A stretch of 64,000 nt of DNA, from NCBI RefSeq assembly GCF_042654345.1, contig NZ_JBHSGB010000002.1, forward strand, positions 165,105 through 229,104, read 5' to 3'. How positions within the stretch are numbered: the first letter of the stretch is position 1; each line of letters starts with the position of its first letter. The DNA comes from Pararheinheimera marina (lineage in GTDB: Bacteria; Pseudomonadota; Gammaproteobacteria; Enterobacterales; Alteromonadaceae). Position numbers and translations under genes: made by a program. The notes under the pieces were generated by a model that saw only the letters and a list, made by a program, of their open reading frames with translations, was not told where the DNA came from and did not search any database. Positions 17,655 through 25,450 of this stretch are shown here, piece by piece.

Positions 17655-17884
17655 GCAGCCCCCTGAACCACAGGCGTCAGGAAAAGTGAACTTGGTTCAA
17701 CCTGTAAGGCGTGAGCAATTTTTAGGATGTTTTTCAGGCTGGGATTACGTTTGCCACGTTCAATACCACTAATGTAGGTGCGGTCTAATTCTGTGAGCTC
17801 GGCCAAACGATCTTGGCTCAGTTCTCGCGCAAGTCTTAGCTCCCGAACTCGTGCTCCAAATTGCAAAAAGGCGTCCTGACTCAT
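17651..17884 (-). CDS. XRE-family helix-turn-helix regulator
   Basis: A 77-residue single-domain Cro/CI-type repressor. The HTH is textbook (LRLARELSQDRLAELTELDR then YISGIERGKRNPSL), with recognition helix around residues 35-50. It is the first gene of a two-gene unit with the nuclease-helicase and overlaps it by 4 bp. An 8-bp inverted repeat covers its own start codon and a 12-bp one lies just upstream, which suggests autorepression in the manner of restriction-modification controller proteins. Confidence 0.88.
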   Translation of the reverse strand: MSQDAFLQFGARVRELRLARELSQDRLAELTELDRTYISGIERGKRNPSLKNILKIAHALQVEPSSLFLTPVVQGAA

Positions 17885-17915
17885 GATCCATTCTCTGGCG
17901 CAACTATTGGATCAT
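17883..17915. promoter_or_regulatory. 8-bp inverted repeat over the XRE start codon
   Basis: ATGATCCA (17883-17890) and TGGATCAT (17908-17915) are perfect mirror copies with a 17-bp spacer. The left arm overlaps the start codon of the XRE gene. It could be an operator or a leader hairpin controlling translation. Confidence 0.5.
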
Positions 17916-17924
17916 GGTCAACCG

Positions 17925-17959
17925 ATGTGACTTATAATTCTATGGACTATAAGTCACAT
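17925..17959. promoter_or_regulatory. 12-bp perfect inverted repeat, probable XRE operator
   Basis: ATGTGACTTATA and TATAAGTCACAT flank an 11-bp spacer in the divergent region between the XRE gene and the small gene at 18014. Length and position fit a dimeric HTH repressor site acting on both promoters. Confidence 0.65.
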
Positions 17960-18013
17960 AAATTTTAAAGTGCCTGTATTTATTAATAATGTCAGTTCGC
18001 CAGAGGAGTAAGC

Positions 18014-18196
18014 ATGAGTGATTACGACATCATTTATATGCAGGAAGTAAATGAGTTATTACTCGCCACATATTCGATTTCAGTTTTAGATACTGGACTC
18101 AGCTGTGCAGAATGGCAACTGCGCTTTGGTGACCGCCCAGCAAACGAGGCCGTGGAATTTTATGCCGAAGAATATGGTTTAACAGAACTGGAGTGA
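18014..18196 (+). CDS. hypothetical 60-residue acidic protein
   Basis: A small frame with a good GAGGAG ribosome binding site 7-8 nt before the ATG. The product is acidic and has no signal peptide or membrane helix (MSDYDIIYMQEVNELLLATY at the N terminus). It is divergent from the XRE/nuclease-helicase unit and shares the palindromic operator region, so it may belong to the same regulated locus. I do not recognise the family. Confidence 0.5.
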   Translation: MSDYDIIYMQEVNELLLATYSISVLDTGLSCAEWQLRFGDRPANEAVEFYAEEYGLTELE

Positions 18197-18241
18197 CCAA
18201 TTGTTTATAGCTAAAGAACCTTAAACGGAGTCGAAGGCTAT

Positions 18242-19474
18242 TTATGTTTTCGCCTCTGCGGCAACCTTATATCTCGTACTCCTCCCCCCTGCATCCGTCT
18301 TTACCATATACCCCAGCGTGACCAGCTGGGCGAGATGACGGGTGGCGGTGGCGCGGCTTACTTTGGCGACTTTTTCGTACTGGCTGCTGCTTATGCCGTC
18401 GGCAAAATCACCGTCCAGCAGGCGATTCAGTACTTTCACTTGTTCTTTGCTTAGTTGGGACTGGTCGGCACGCTGCCAGAATCTGGTTTTTTGCAGCGTC
18501 AGGTCTATGTCGGCCAATGCCTGTTGCAGGCTACTTTTCAGGGTTTCGAGGAACCAAAGCAACCAGGCTGTAATGTCGGTGTCGCCCTTTTGGCTTTGCT
18601 CCAGAATGTCGTAATAACTGCTGCGTTTTTGCAATATGGCGACCGACATGGCGTAACAGCGGATGGACTGGTGCTCAGCCTGTGCCAAGGCAAGATCGGT
18701 CAGCAGCCGGGCTAAACGGCCGTTGCCATCTTCCATCGGGTGCAGGGTGATAAACCAGAAATGGGCAATGCCGGCCCGAAGTAATGGGTCCAGCTCTGTC
18801 TGGCCGGCCGATTGGTTAAACCAGCCGATAAATTGCTGCAACTGAGCTTCCAGAACAGAGCGTGGCGGCGCTTCAAAATGCACCTTAGGTTTTTCGATCC
18901 GGCCGGAAACCACCTGCATCGGCTCGCCACCGCGCAATTGCCCACCCACCACCTTATTGGTGAGTGACTCCACGGGAGGAAACAACCAGGCATGCCATTG
19001 CAGCAGTCGTTCCAACGACAAAGGGTCCGCCCAGTTACCAATGGCGTCATACAACATGGCCGCCAGACCTTCGGATTGAAGGGTTGTCGGTGCATTTTCA
19101 GGTTCTGCGATGCCGAGTTTTCGGGCCAACGAAGAGCGTACCAAACTATGGTTCAGCCGCTCACCTTCAATAGCGCTGGAAAGGGTTGTCGGTGCATTTT
19201 CAGGTTCTGCGATGCCGAGTTTTCGGGCCAACGAAGAGCGTACCAAACTATGGTTCAGCCGCTCACCTTCAATAGCGCTGGAGGTGAGGATATTGGCCAA
19301 TAAGGTGTCGAGGGCCAGCTGCGGGTTTTCAGTCGCGCCGGTTTTGCCCAGCAACAGGCCCTGCAAAAAATGCAATTCACGCAACAGCGGTGCTAATTCA
19401 AGGCTGTTGTAACGAAAAGGCTGTGCTGTATCAGGCTGGTTCCCCGGCCAGTCGGGCTGTTGCCATACCCACAT
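18242..19474 (-). CDS. Fic family protein with duplicated inhibitory helix
   Basis: A 410-residue Fic/DOC enzyme, which would transfer AMP from ATP to a target protein. The catalytic motif HPMEDGNGRLAR is at 245-256. It is a class II Fic: the inhibitory (S/T)xxxE(G/N) helix lies N-terminal of the core as SSAIEG at 65-70. A perfect in-frame 34-residue duplication gives a second SSAIEG at 99-104. The C terminus (about 340-405) is a winged helix-turn-helix (VAKVSRATATRHLAQLVTLG). The ATG at 19474 has a GGGAG site; an upstream TTG adds only six residues. Three TGAGGCAA copies lie just upstream, consistent with autoregulation by the wHTH. Whether the duplicated protein is still inhibited is unknown. 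Confidence 0.9.
   Translation of the reverse strand: MWVWQQPDWPGNQPDTAQPFRYNSLELAPLLRELHFLQGLLLGKTGATENPQLALDTLLANILTSSAIEGERLNHSLVRSSLARKLGIAEPENAPTTLSSAIEGERLNHSLVRSSLARKLGIAEPENAPTTLQSEGLAAMLYDAIGNWADPLSLERLLQWHAWLFPPVESLTNKVVGGQLRGGEPMQVVSGRIEKPKVHFEAPPRSVLEAQLQQFIGWFNQSAGQTELDPLLRAGIAHFWFITLHPMEDGNGRLARLLTDLALAQAEHQSIRCYAMSVAILQKRSSYYDILEQSQKGDTDITAWLLWFLETLKSSLQQALADIDLTLQKTRFWQRADQSQLSKEQVKVLNRLLDGDFADGISSSQYEKVAKVSRATATRHLAQLVTLGYMVKTDAGGRSTRYKVAAEAKT
19079..19282. repeat. perfect 102-bp tandem duplication inside fic
   Basis: Bases 19079-19180 are repeated without any mismatch at 19181-19282. The unit is 34 codons, so the frame is kept. Complete identity suggests a very recent duplication, or an assembly artefact. 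It covers the inhibitory helix and the following linker. Confidence 0.95.
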
Positions 19475-19484
19475 AATGGCTCCC

Positions 19485-19566
19485 TGAGGCAAATAGACCC
19501 TCTAATCTACTCACTAAATGAGGCAAATAGCAAACTTAATTGCCTCATTTAGTGAGGCAATTAAGT
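19485..19566. promoter_or_regulatory. three TGAGGCAA repeats and long palindromes upstream of fic
   Basis: TGAGGCAA occurs at 19485, 19519 and 19553, exactly 34 bp apart; the first overlaps the fic leader next to its ribosome binding site. The same DNA forms a 16-bp inverted repeat (19510-19525 with 19541-19556) and a 14-bp-arm hairpin with a TTTAG loop (19534-19547 with 19553-19566). It looks like a multi-site operator, the hairpin also lying between the end of the upstream DUF1569 gene and fic. Confidence 0.65.
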
Positions 19567-19575
19567 GCAAAAGGC

Positions 19576-20094
19576 TTAAGCAACGACTGAAATCTGGCTT
19601 AAATGCTGTTCAATATGCAGCTGGTGGGCGGCTAAGTAGTCGGCTTTGGACAGGTTGCCGTAGGCAAAATGCGGCTGTAACCCGGTGGCTTCGTTAAAGT
19701 TTTGCAGCGTAGCCACCAAGTGGCCCAGCGCGTAATCGACAGAGAGTGCCGGGTCCAGTGCGGCCATGCCTGGGATTGGCTGATCCAGCGGGTGCTGCAT
19801 GGCTCCCGCGGCTTTAAACACCTGCAGCGCTAAAGGGCCAACTGTGTGGCTGAACCAGGCTGCTTTATGTTCAGGAAAGCCTTCTAGCGAACCCTGCACA
19901 CTTTGGGCTAAATGCTGAAAAATCTGGCTTGGGTTCCAGCTGCCACTGCTTTGCAGGGTTTTGCCCTGCAGCGCCAGCAACCTGGCCAGCAAAGGTTCGT
20001 AGTCTGGTGTATAACGGCTGGCCGCCACACTGACGCCAGCGCCAGTAATCACCGGCACTGCGGCCAAACCAATTAAAAAACCTCTGCGATTCAT
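19576..20094 (-). CDS. DUF1569 family exported protein (Tat-type signal)
   Basis: A 172-residue protein with an N-terminal MNRRGFLIGLAAVPVI twin-arginine-like signal and a DUF1569 (DinB-like four-helix) body, including SWNPSQIFQHLAQSVQGSLEG and a LGHLVATLQNFNEATG segment. DinB-fold proteins often bind a metal with His residues, but the function here is unknown. The frame is open 35 codons upstream, yet the AAGGAG site is spaced 7 nt from the ATG at 20094, which also starts the signal. It lies 43 bp after the next gene upstream. Confidence 0.75.
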   Translation of the reverse strand: MNRRGFLIGLAAVPVITGAGVSVAASRYTPDYEPLLARLLALQGKTLQSSGSWNPSQIFQHLAQSVQGSLEGFPEHKAAWFSHTVGPLALQVFKAAGAMQHPLDQPIPGMAALDPALSVDYALGHLVATLQNFNEATGLQPHFAYGNLSKADYLAAHQLHIEQHLSQISVVA

Positions 20095-20137
20095 CAGCAT
20101 ACTCCTTAAAACCAGCTGCCAGCTTAGAGCAGCAATG

Positions 20138-20665
20138 TCAGACAGACAAGCGAGGCTGCAACTGCTGCAGCAACGCAACAGCCCGGGTAATTTTCTCATT
20201 GCTCAGTTGGCGGTAATCAAAATAAGGTGTCACCAGCAGCCGGTTGGCCGGGTCAATCGCAAACTCCTCATTCAGCCAATGCAACTGACTGTCCAGCATG
20301 CCCTGCGCCAACCAGTCTTTGGCGCAGCTACGCCCGGCAATCAGATGAATGCAATCAGTGGCGGCCAGATCAGGCGGGCTAAATAGCAGCGCGGTGCCCG
20401 AACCTTGTTGCAGCAACCGCTGGTCACGGTACTGCTGCCAGCTTGGCGCTTGTTGCGCAAAACCAAAGGCGGGCCCCAGCTCAAACAGTAGCTTGGCATA
20501 CACATTAAACAGCTTGCGCCAGCCATTGCCGCAGTCGCGGTAAATCTGATCGATCTCACCCGCTTGCAGTGCTTGCAGTTGCCATAACTGCTGATACTGC
20601 GGCAGCGGCGGCCGGTTTTGCACATAAACCCGAAAGCGGGCATTCAGATCGCCTAAACCAATCAT
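20138..20665 (-). CDS. conserved hypothetical protein (175 aa)
   Basis: A soluble 175-residue protein starting MIGLGDLNARFRVYVQNRPP with an AGGA site 5 nt before the ATG. It has a GNGWRKLFNVYAKLLFELG segment and a C-terminal VTPYFDYRQLSNEKITRAV that look conserved, but I cannot name the family with certainty (possibly DUF6942-like). No signal peptide, membrane helix or metal-binding motif is obvious. It is followed 43 bp later by the DUF1569 gene, possibly in one transcript. Confidence 0.6.
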   Translation of the reverse strand: MIGLGDLNARFRVYVQNRPPLPQYQQLWQLQALQAGEIDQIYRDCGNGWRKLFNVYAKLLFELGPAFGFAQQAPSWQQYRDQRLLQQGSGTALLFSPPDLAATDCIHLIAGRSCAKDWLAQGMLDSQLHWLNEEFAIDPANRLLVTPYFDYRQLSNEKITRAVALLQQLQPRLSV

Positions 20666-20774
20666 TGCAGTCCTTCTGAATGCTGCCTGCAGACAGCACT
20701 CTTTTGTTGTTTTGGATCAAGCTGTCGCCTGGCCCCGGCGACTAGGATAACAGTATCAAGCCGAGGAGAGTGTG

Positions 20775-21080
20775 ATGCTGATTCAACGTGAGCAATTGCA
20801 ACTGTTGCAGCAAGAGTTACAACAACGTTTGCACAAGCTGCAGCAGGATTTCCGTCAAAGCCACAGCAAAGACGGCCCCGATCAGGCTGCTGAGCGGGAA
20901 AATGATGAAGTGCTGCAACAACTGGAAACTCAGCTGGCAGCCGAACTTTATGCCGCCGAAGCGGCGTTGGACCGGTTTGACGCCGGTCGTTATGGCCTGT
21001 GCAGCCGCTGCGGTCAGTCGATCGCCGCACCCCGGCTGCAAGCTTTACCCCTTACTTTGTACTGCCAGCATTGCGCTTAA
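20775..21080 (+). CDS. TraR/DksA-type zinc-finger protein
   Basis: A 101-residue small DksA/TraR relative. Most of the protein is an N-terminal coiled coil rich in Gln and Leu (about 1-65), followed by a C4 zinc finger CSRCG...YCQHC at the C terminus. DksA-like proteins bind in the RNA polymerase secondary channel and modulate transcription initiation; some small paralogues lack the tip Asp residues, and I cannot tell whether this one is active. A GAGGAG site supports the ATG at 20775 over a GTG one codon earlier. It is followed 12 bp later by a YdcH-like gene. Confidence 0.82.
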   Translation: MLIQREQLQLLQQELQQRLHKLQQDFRQSHSKDGPDQAAERENDEVLQQLETQLAAELYAAEAALDRFDAGRYGLCSRCGQSIAAPRLQALPLTLYCQHCA

Positions 21081-21092
21081 AGGAGCCAGTCT

Positions 21093-21341
21093 ATGTCAGA
21101 AAAACACGATTTAGTGCATGAATTCCCAGAGTTTCGCGATCAGATCCACCAACTGAAGTTGTCCGACAACCATTTTGCCGTGCTGTTTCAGCGTTATCAC
21201 GAACTGGATCACGAAATTCACCGCATTGAACAAGGCGTTGAAACCACCAGCGACGACTACCTGGACCATCAGAAAAAACAACGGCTGTTTCTGAAAGACG
21301 AGCTGTTCCAGATGCTGCAGGCCCGCGCCGAAGTGGCCTGA
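21093..21341 (+). CDS. YdcH/DUF465 family protein
   Basis: An 82-residue, highly charged helical-hairpin protein of the DUF465 (YdcH) family: HDLVHEFPEFRDQIHQLKLS near the start, FAVLFQRYHELDHEIHRIE in the middle and KKQRLFLKDELFQML near the end are the conserved parts. Function is unknown in E. coli as well. AGGAG precedes the ATG. It shares a transcript with the DksA-like gene and ends in a strong terminator. Confidence 0.85.
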   Translation: MSEKHDLVHEFPEFRDQIHQLKLSDNHFAVLFQRYHELDHEIHRIEQGVETTSDDYLDHQKKQRLFLKDELFQMLQARAEVA

Positions 21342-21343
21342 GT

Positions 21344-21378
21344 AAAAAACCAAGGCAGCCAATTGGCTGCCTTTTTTA
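21344..21378. terminator. bidirectional Rho-independent terminator
   Basis: A 22-bp perfect palindrome AAGGCAGCCAA / TTGGCTGCCTT (21352-21373) is flanked by AAAAAAC on the left and TTTTTT on the right. It can end both the DksA-YdcH transcript and the convergent RND-lpxO transcript. Confidence 0.9.
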
Positions 21379-21380
21379 GT

Positions 21381-22385
21381 TTATTGATGCAACAGCACCA
21401 GGCCGCCGTGCCAGACAAAGGCATCCAGCAGTTTAAAAGCCAGCACCAGCCCCGACAGCAGCAGTAAAATCAGCGTTGTATTTAACAGCCACTTCAGCAA
21501 CTTATAGGCGCGACGATGGCGGGCTTTCAGCTGCAGGGCCCGTTGTTGCCAGGGGCTGAGCGCTGCAAATAAAGCACTGACCGCACCTTGTTGGTCTTCC
21601 GGCAGGTTCGGCACCAACGAGTGCCGTGCCATGGCAAGGTAGCAGCGGTTGAACTGCCTTCCCAGCCAGTTCAACGGCCTGTCGACATCGCACATCAGGA
21701 TCAGCCGGTACTGCTCGCTGTTGTTCACCGCGTAATGCGGATAGGTTTCGTCAAACACAAAGTCTTCGCCGTCTTGCCAGCTACAGCTGTGGCCATCCAC
21801 CACAATACGACACTGCGCCGAATTAGGCGTGACAAGGCCCAGATGGTAACGCAGCGAACAGGCCAGCGGGTCTGAGTGCAGGCTAAGCTCGGCACCGGGT
21901 GGCAGCAGAGAAAACATCGCGCCCCTTACAGCGGGCACCTGTTGCAGCAAAGCCACTGTTTTTGGGCACAACCGCAGCGCTGACTTATGCGTGGTGCCGT
22001 ACCAACTCAGGTAAAATTTGCTCCAGCCCCGCTTATAGAAAGTACGAAAGCCTAAATCGTAGTAACCGGCCGATCCCGGCGTGCGGATGACGTCAAATAA
22101 ACCGGCATCCATCAAGGCCTGCGCTTCCTCCCGGATCAATGGCCAATGCTGGCGCAGCAATTCAGTGCCGGCAAAGGCGTCGCTGGTCACAACAGGCTGG
22201 CGCGCCTGCGCTTTGGTGGTCAGGTACAACAAGCAATTCAGCGGCGCAAAAACCGGCCAGGCTTTGCGCAGATACTGACTGAAACTGGCATAACGCACAG
22301 AACCACGCCAGCGGTAAACATAAAGCACCGACGCCAGCACATAACAGAACATCAGCACCAACAGGGTTTTACTGAGCAACGTCAT
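21381..22385 (-). CDS. LpxO-like lipid A / aspartyl-asparaginyl beta-hydroxylase
   Basis: A 334-residue Fe(II)/2-oxoglutarate dioxygenase of the Asp/Asn hydroxylase family, closest in build to LpxO, which adds a 2-hydroxyl to a lipid A acyl chain at the inner membrane. It has a membrane helix at about 4-24 and a C-terminal one near 300-322, and the iron site His170-Ser-Asp172 ... His217 with Arg227 for 2-oxoglutarate. Its start overlaps the stop of the RND pump gene by 4 bp (ATGA), so the two are translationally coupled. An LpxO-type enzyme made with an efflux pump suggests a joint response to envelope stress or antimicrobial peptides. Confidence 0.8.
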   Translation of the reverse strand: MTLLSKTLLVLMFCYVLASVLYVYRWRGSVRYASFSQYLRKAWPVFAPLNCLLYLTTKAQARQPVVTSDAFAGTELLRQHWPLIREEAQALMDAGLFDVIRTPGSAGYYDLGFRTFYKRGWSKFYLSWYGTTHKSALRLCPKTVALLQQVPAVRGAMFSLLPPGAELSLHSDPLACSLRYHLGLVTPNSAQCRIVVDGHSCSWQDGEDFVFDETYPHYAVNNSEQYRLILMCDVDRPLNWLGRQFNRCYLAMARHSLVPNLPEDQQGAVSALFAALSPWQQRALQLKARHRRAYKLLKWLLNTTLILLLLSGLVLAFKLLDAFVWHGGLVLLHQ

Positions 22386-25300
22386 AGCGGACTCCCCGGA
22401 GTTTTAAAGCAGGTGCGCAACCACAACACCAAGTCATCGACATAGGTGAACACCACCGGCACCACCAGCAGGCTCAGAACTGTCGACGTGAATAAGCCGC
22501 CAATCACCACTATGGCCATCGGGGCCCGAAAGCTGGCGTCCGCGCCCAGTCCCAGCGCGATAGGCAACATGCCTGCGCCCATCGCCAGACTAGTCATCAC
22601 AATGGGCCGTCCGCGTTTCTGGCAGGCATCCACCAACGCGTCCAGCCGTGACAACTGCAGGTTGCGACGGGCCAGGATGATGTAATCCACCAGCAGAATG
22701 GAGTTCTTCGAGGCAATACCGATCAGCATGATGAGACCTATCATCGACGGCATCGAAAGGGCAGACTGAGTGACAAAAAGCGCCGCCACCGCGCCGGGAA
22801 CAGACAACACCAGAGCGGCAAGAATAGTGACCGGCTGAACAAAATCTTTAAACAGCAGCACCAGCACTATGTAGATACAAAGCACCCCAGTGGCCATCGC
22901 CAAACCAAAGCTGCTGAACAGCTCCGCCATCTGTTCCGCATCCCCTTCAGCGGCCAGCTGAATTCCTGCAGGCAACTGCTGTAACAGTGGTAACGCCAGA
23001 ATGGCTTGTTCCACCTGGCCTAAAGACTGGCCGTTCAGTTCGATATCCAGACTGATATTGCGTTGACGGTCATAGCGGGTCAGGTCGGCGGGGCCACTGC
23101 CAAGCTCAAGCGATGCGACAGTTTCCAGTGGCACAGCGCCGTGTAAACCGGGCACCGGCAGGCGTTTTAACAAGCCCAGATCGGCCCGATCCGCCGCACT
23201 TAGCCGGACCCGAACCGGCACCTTGCGCTCATTCAGATAGATACGCGCCAGTTCCTGGCCATAGTCGCCGCTGGTCGCTACCCTCAGGCTAGCCGCGATA
23301 TCCGCAGGAACCACACCAGCACTGGCGGCCCGGCTAAAATCGGGCCGCACCACCAGCTCAGGCCGGGTCAGGCTGGCGCTGGACGTTACAGCGCCAATAC
23401 CATCAAGGGTGCGCAGCTGTTGTGCCAGCTGATTGGCAAAATGGCTGAGCAGCTGACTGTCTTCACCTTGCAGCACCAGCTGGTAGGTATCCGACTCGCC
23501 ATCCCCCACCCGGACCCGCACCCCGGGTACAGCCGCAAATAACGTTCGCAACTGACTTTCCAGCTGCAACCTGCTCACTGACCTTTGCTGCGATGGCAGC
23601 AACTGCAGGCTGAGGCTGGCTTTGTTTAACTGCAAAGGCCCGGCGATACCTGAGTCCTCATCCATGCCAACCGAGGTGCCAGCCAGCGTAAATACCTGTT
23701 GAACTTCAGGGTTTTGCATGGCCAGCTCCCGCAGCTGAGCACTGACCTGCAAGGTTTGCTCTAAGCTGCTGCCTGGCGGCAAGGTGACTGAGACCTGAAT
23801 TTGCGGCAAATCGTCGGCCGGCATAAAGCCGGTCGGTAACCAGGGCAGCAGGGCCAGGCTACTGACAAAACAAGCGGCGGCGGCCAGCAAGGTACGAGCA
23901 CGGTGATGCAGGCAGCGCAGTAACCACTGCTGATAACGCCGTTGCCAACCAGCCTGGCGTTCGAGGTCCCGCGGCGGTTGCAGCCAATAAGCCGCCAGCA
24001 TAGGTGTTAACAGCCGCGCCACCAGCAAGGAAAACAGCACGGCGAACGCGGCCGTCCAGCCAAACTGGACAAAAAACCGCCCGACCACGCCGCCCATAAA
24101 GGCGGTGGGAAGAAAGACCGCAACCAGCGCAAAAGTGGTGGCGACCACAGCCAGCCCAATTTCGTCCGCAGCCTCCATCGCGGCCTGATACGGGGTTTTG
24201 CCCTGCCGCAGGTGCCGCATAATGTTTTCAATTTCAACTATGGCGTCATCAACCAGCACACCAACCACCAGCGATAATGACAGCAGCGTGACGGTATTCA
24301 GGCTGTAGCCCAGCCAATACATCAGCGCAAAGGTGGGGATCACCGATAACGGCAAGGCGGTTGCGGCCACCAGGGTTGCCCGGCCACTGCGTAAAAACAA
24401 CCAGACCACCAGCACGGCCAGCACCGCGCCTTCATAGAGCAACGTCAGCGAACCTTGGTAATTCTCAGCTACAGGCTGGGTTAAGTCGGCCACCTGGCGG
24501 ATCTGTACCGCCGGATGCTCTGCCTGCAAACGCTGCACTCTGGCCTGCACCAGACTGGCCACCTCCAGCTCACCTGCCCCCAGCGCCCGCACTATTTCAA
24601 AACCCACCACCTGCTGATCACCCAGCAATGCCTGGCTTTGGGCTTCGCGCACTGTGTCCGACACTGTGGCAATCTGACTGAGCCGCACCCGCTGCCCTGC
24701 CGGTAAATTCAGCTCCAGTTGCGCCAGTTCCTTTGCCGACTGCACTGTGGCAAAGGTACGGACACTTTGTTGGGCGCCGCCAATATCGGTCTGCCCGCCG
24801 GAACTGTCCTGCAATACCAGCTTCAGCTGAGCCGACAATTCAGCGGCACTGAAATTAAAAGCCAGCAACTGTTCGGGCAGCAGCTCGACACGCAACTCGC
24901 GCTCGGAGCCGCCCAGCCGGTTGACGGCCCCCACCCCGGCTAACGCCTGCAGCGGCCGGATCAGCTGCTGGTCGACAAACCAGGACAGCTGTTCCTGATC
25001 CATATGCTGCGCCTGCACGGCGTAGGTTAAAATGGCGCTACCGGAAAACTGCTCTTTGCGTACCACAGGATCGAGTAGTTCAGCCGGTAAATCGGTACGC
25101 TGCCGCGCAACAGCGTCCCGCACTTGATCCAGCGCCTCCTGCAGCGGCTTTTCCAGCCGGAATTCCACCTGTAAAGTGGCTTGCCCATCCGACAGCTGGC
25201 TTTGGATATGCCATACGCCCTGAATAGACGAAATGGCATTTTCCAGCGGACGTGCCACTTCATTTTCCAGCTGCACAGCAGACGCGCCTGGCAGCTCGGC

Positions 25301-25450
25301 GGTGACCCAAATAGTCGGCATTTCAACATCCGGAAAATTCTGCACTTGCATCCGGCTGAAGCCGACCAGGCCGGCCAGCGTCAATAACAGAAACAGCAAA
25401 ATGGCAGGAATAGGGTTACGAATAGACCAGGCAGACAGATTCAGGCTCAT
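22382..25450 (-). CDS. RND efflux pump inner-membrane subunit
   Basis: A 1022-residue AcrB/HAE1-type proton antiporter that drives export through a tripartite complex. It starts MSLNLSAWSIRNPIPAILLF (TM1) and has the duplicated topology: periplasmic porter loops after TM1 and TM7, the TM4 proton-relay region VGVLVDDAIVEIENIMRH with its paired Asp, and the second-half GIASKNSILLVDYI. It overlaps both its adaptor gene upstream and the LpxO-like gene downstream by 4 bp, forming one coupled unit. The group resembles the shorter-named multidrug/metabolite pumps rather than CusA-type metal pumps. Substrate unknown. No outer-membrane factor gene is adjacent, so it may use a general TolC. Confidence 0.92.
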   Translation of the reverse strand: MSLNLSAWSIRNPIPAILLFLLLTLAGLVGFSRMQVQNFPDVEMPTIWVTAELPGASAVQLENEVARPLENAISSIQGVWHIQSQLSDGQATLQVEFRLEKPLQEALDQVRDAVARQRTDLPAELLDPVVRKEQFSGSAILTYAVQAQHMDQEQLSWFVDQQLIRPLQALAGVGAVNRLGGSERELRVELLPEQLLAFNFSAAELSAQLKLVLQDSSGGQTDIGGAQQSVRTFATVQSAKELAQLELNLPAGQRVRLSQIATVSDTVREAQSQALLGDQQVVGFEIVRALGAGELEVASLVQARVQRLQAEHPAVQIRQVADLTQPVAENYQGSLTLLYEGAVLAVLVVWLFLRSGRATLVAATALPLSVIPTFALMYWLGYSLNTVTLLSLSLVVGVLVDDAIVEIENIMRHLRQGKTPYQAAMEAADEIGLAVVATTFALVAVFLPTAFMGGVVGRFFVQFGWTAAFAVLFSLLVARLLTPMLAAYWLQPPRDLERQAGWQRRYQQWLLRCLHHRARTLLAAAACFVSSLALLPWLPTGFMPADDLPQIQVSVTLPPGSSLEQTLQVSAQLRELAMQNPEVQQVFTLAGTSVGMDEDSGIAGPLQLNKASLSLQLLPSQQRSVSRLQLESQLRTLFAAVPGVRVRVGDGESDTYQLVLQGEDSQLLSHFANQLAQQLRTLDGIGAVTSSASLTRPELVVRPDFSRAASAGVVPADIAASLRVATSGDYGQELARIYLNERKVPVRVRLSAADRADLGLLKRLPVPGLHGAVPLETVASLELGSGPADLTRYDRQRNISLDIELNGQSLGQVEQAILALPLLQQLPAGIQLAAEGDAEQMAELFSSFGLAMATGVLCIYIVLVLLFKDFVQPVTILAALVLSVPGAVAALFVTQSALSMPSMIGLIMLIGIASKNSILLVDYIILARRNLQLSRLDALVDACQKRGRPIVMTSLAMGAGMLPIALGLGADASFRAPMAIVVIGGLFTSTVLSLLVVPVVFTYVDDLVLWLRTCFKTPGSPL

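Noticed and set aside
19079..19282. Possible CRISPR-like repeat
   Set aside because: Only two copies, directly adjacent without spacers, in frame within fic: a tandem duplication.
20341..20643. 100-codon shadow frame inside the 175-residue gene
   Set aside because: Same strand, different frame; no start signal and poor protein character.
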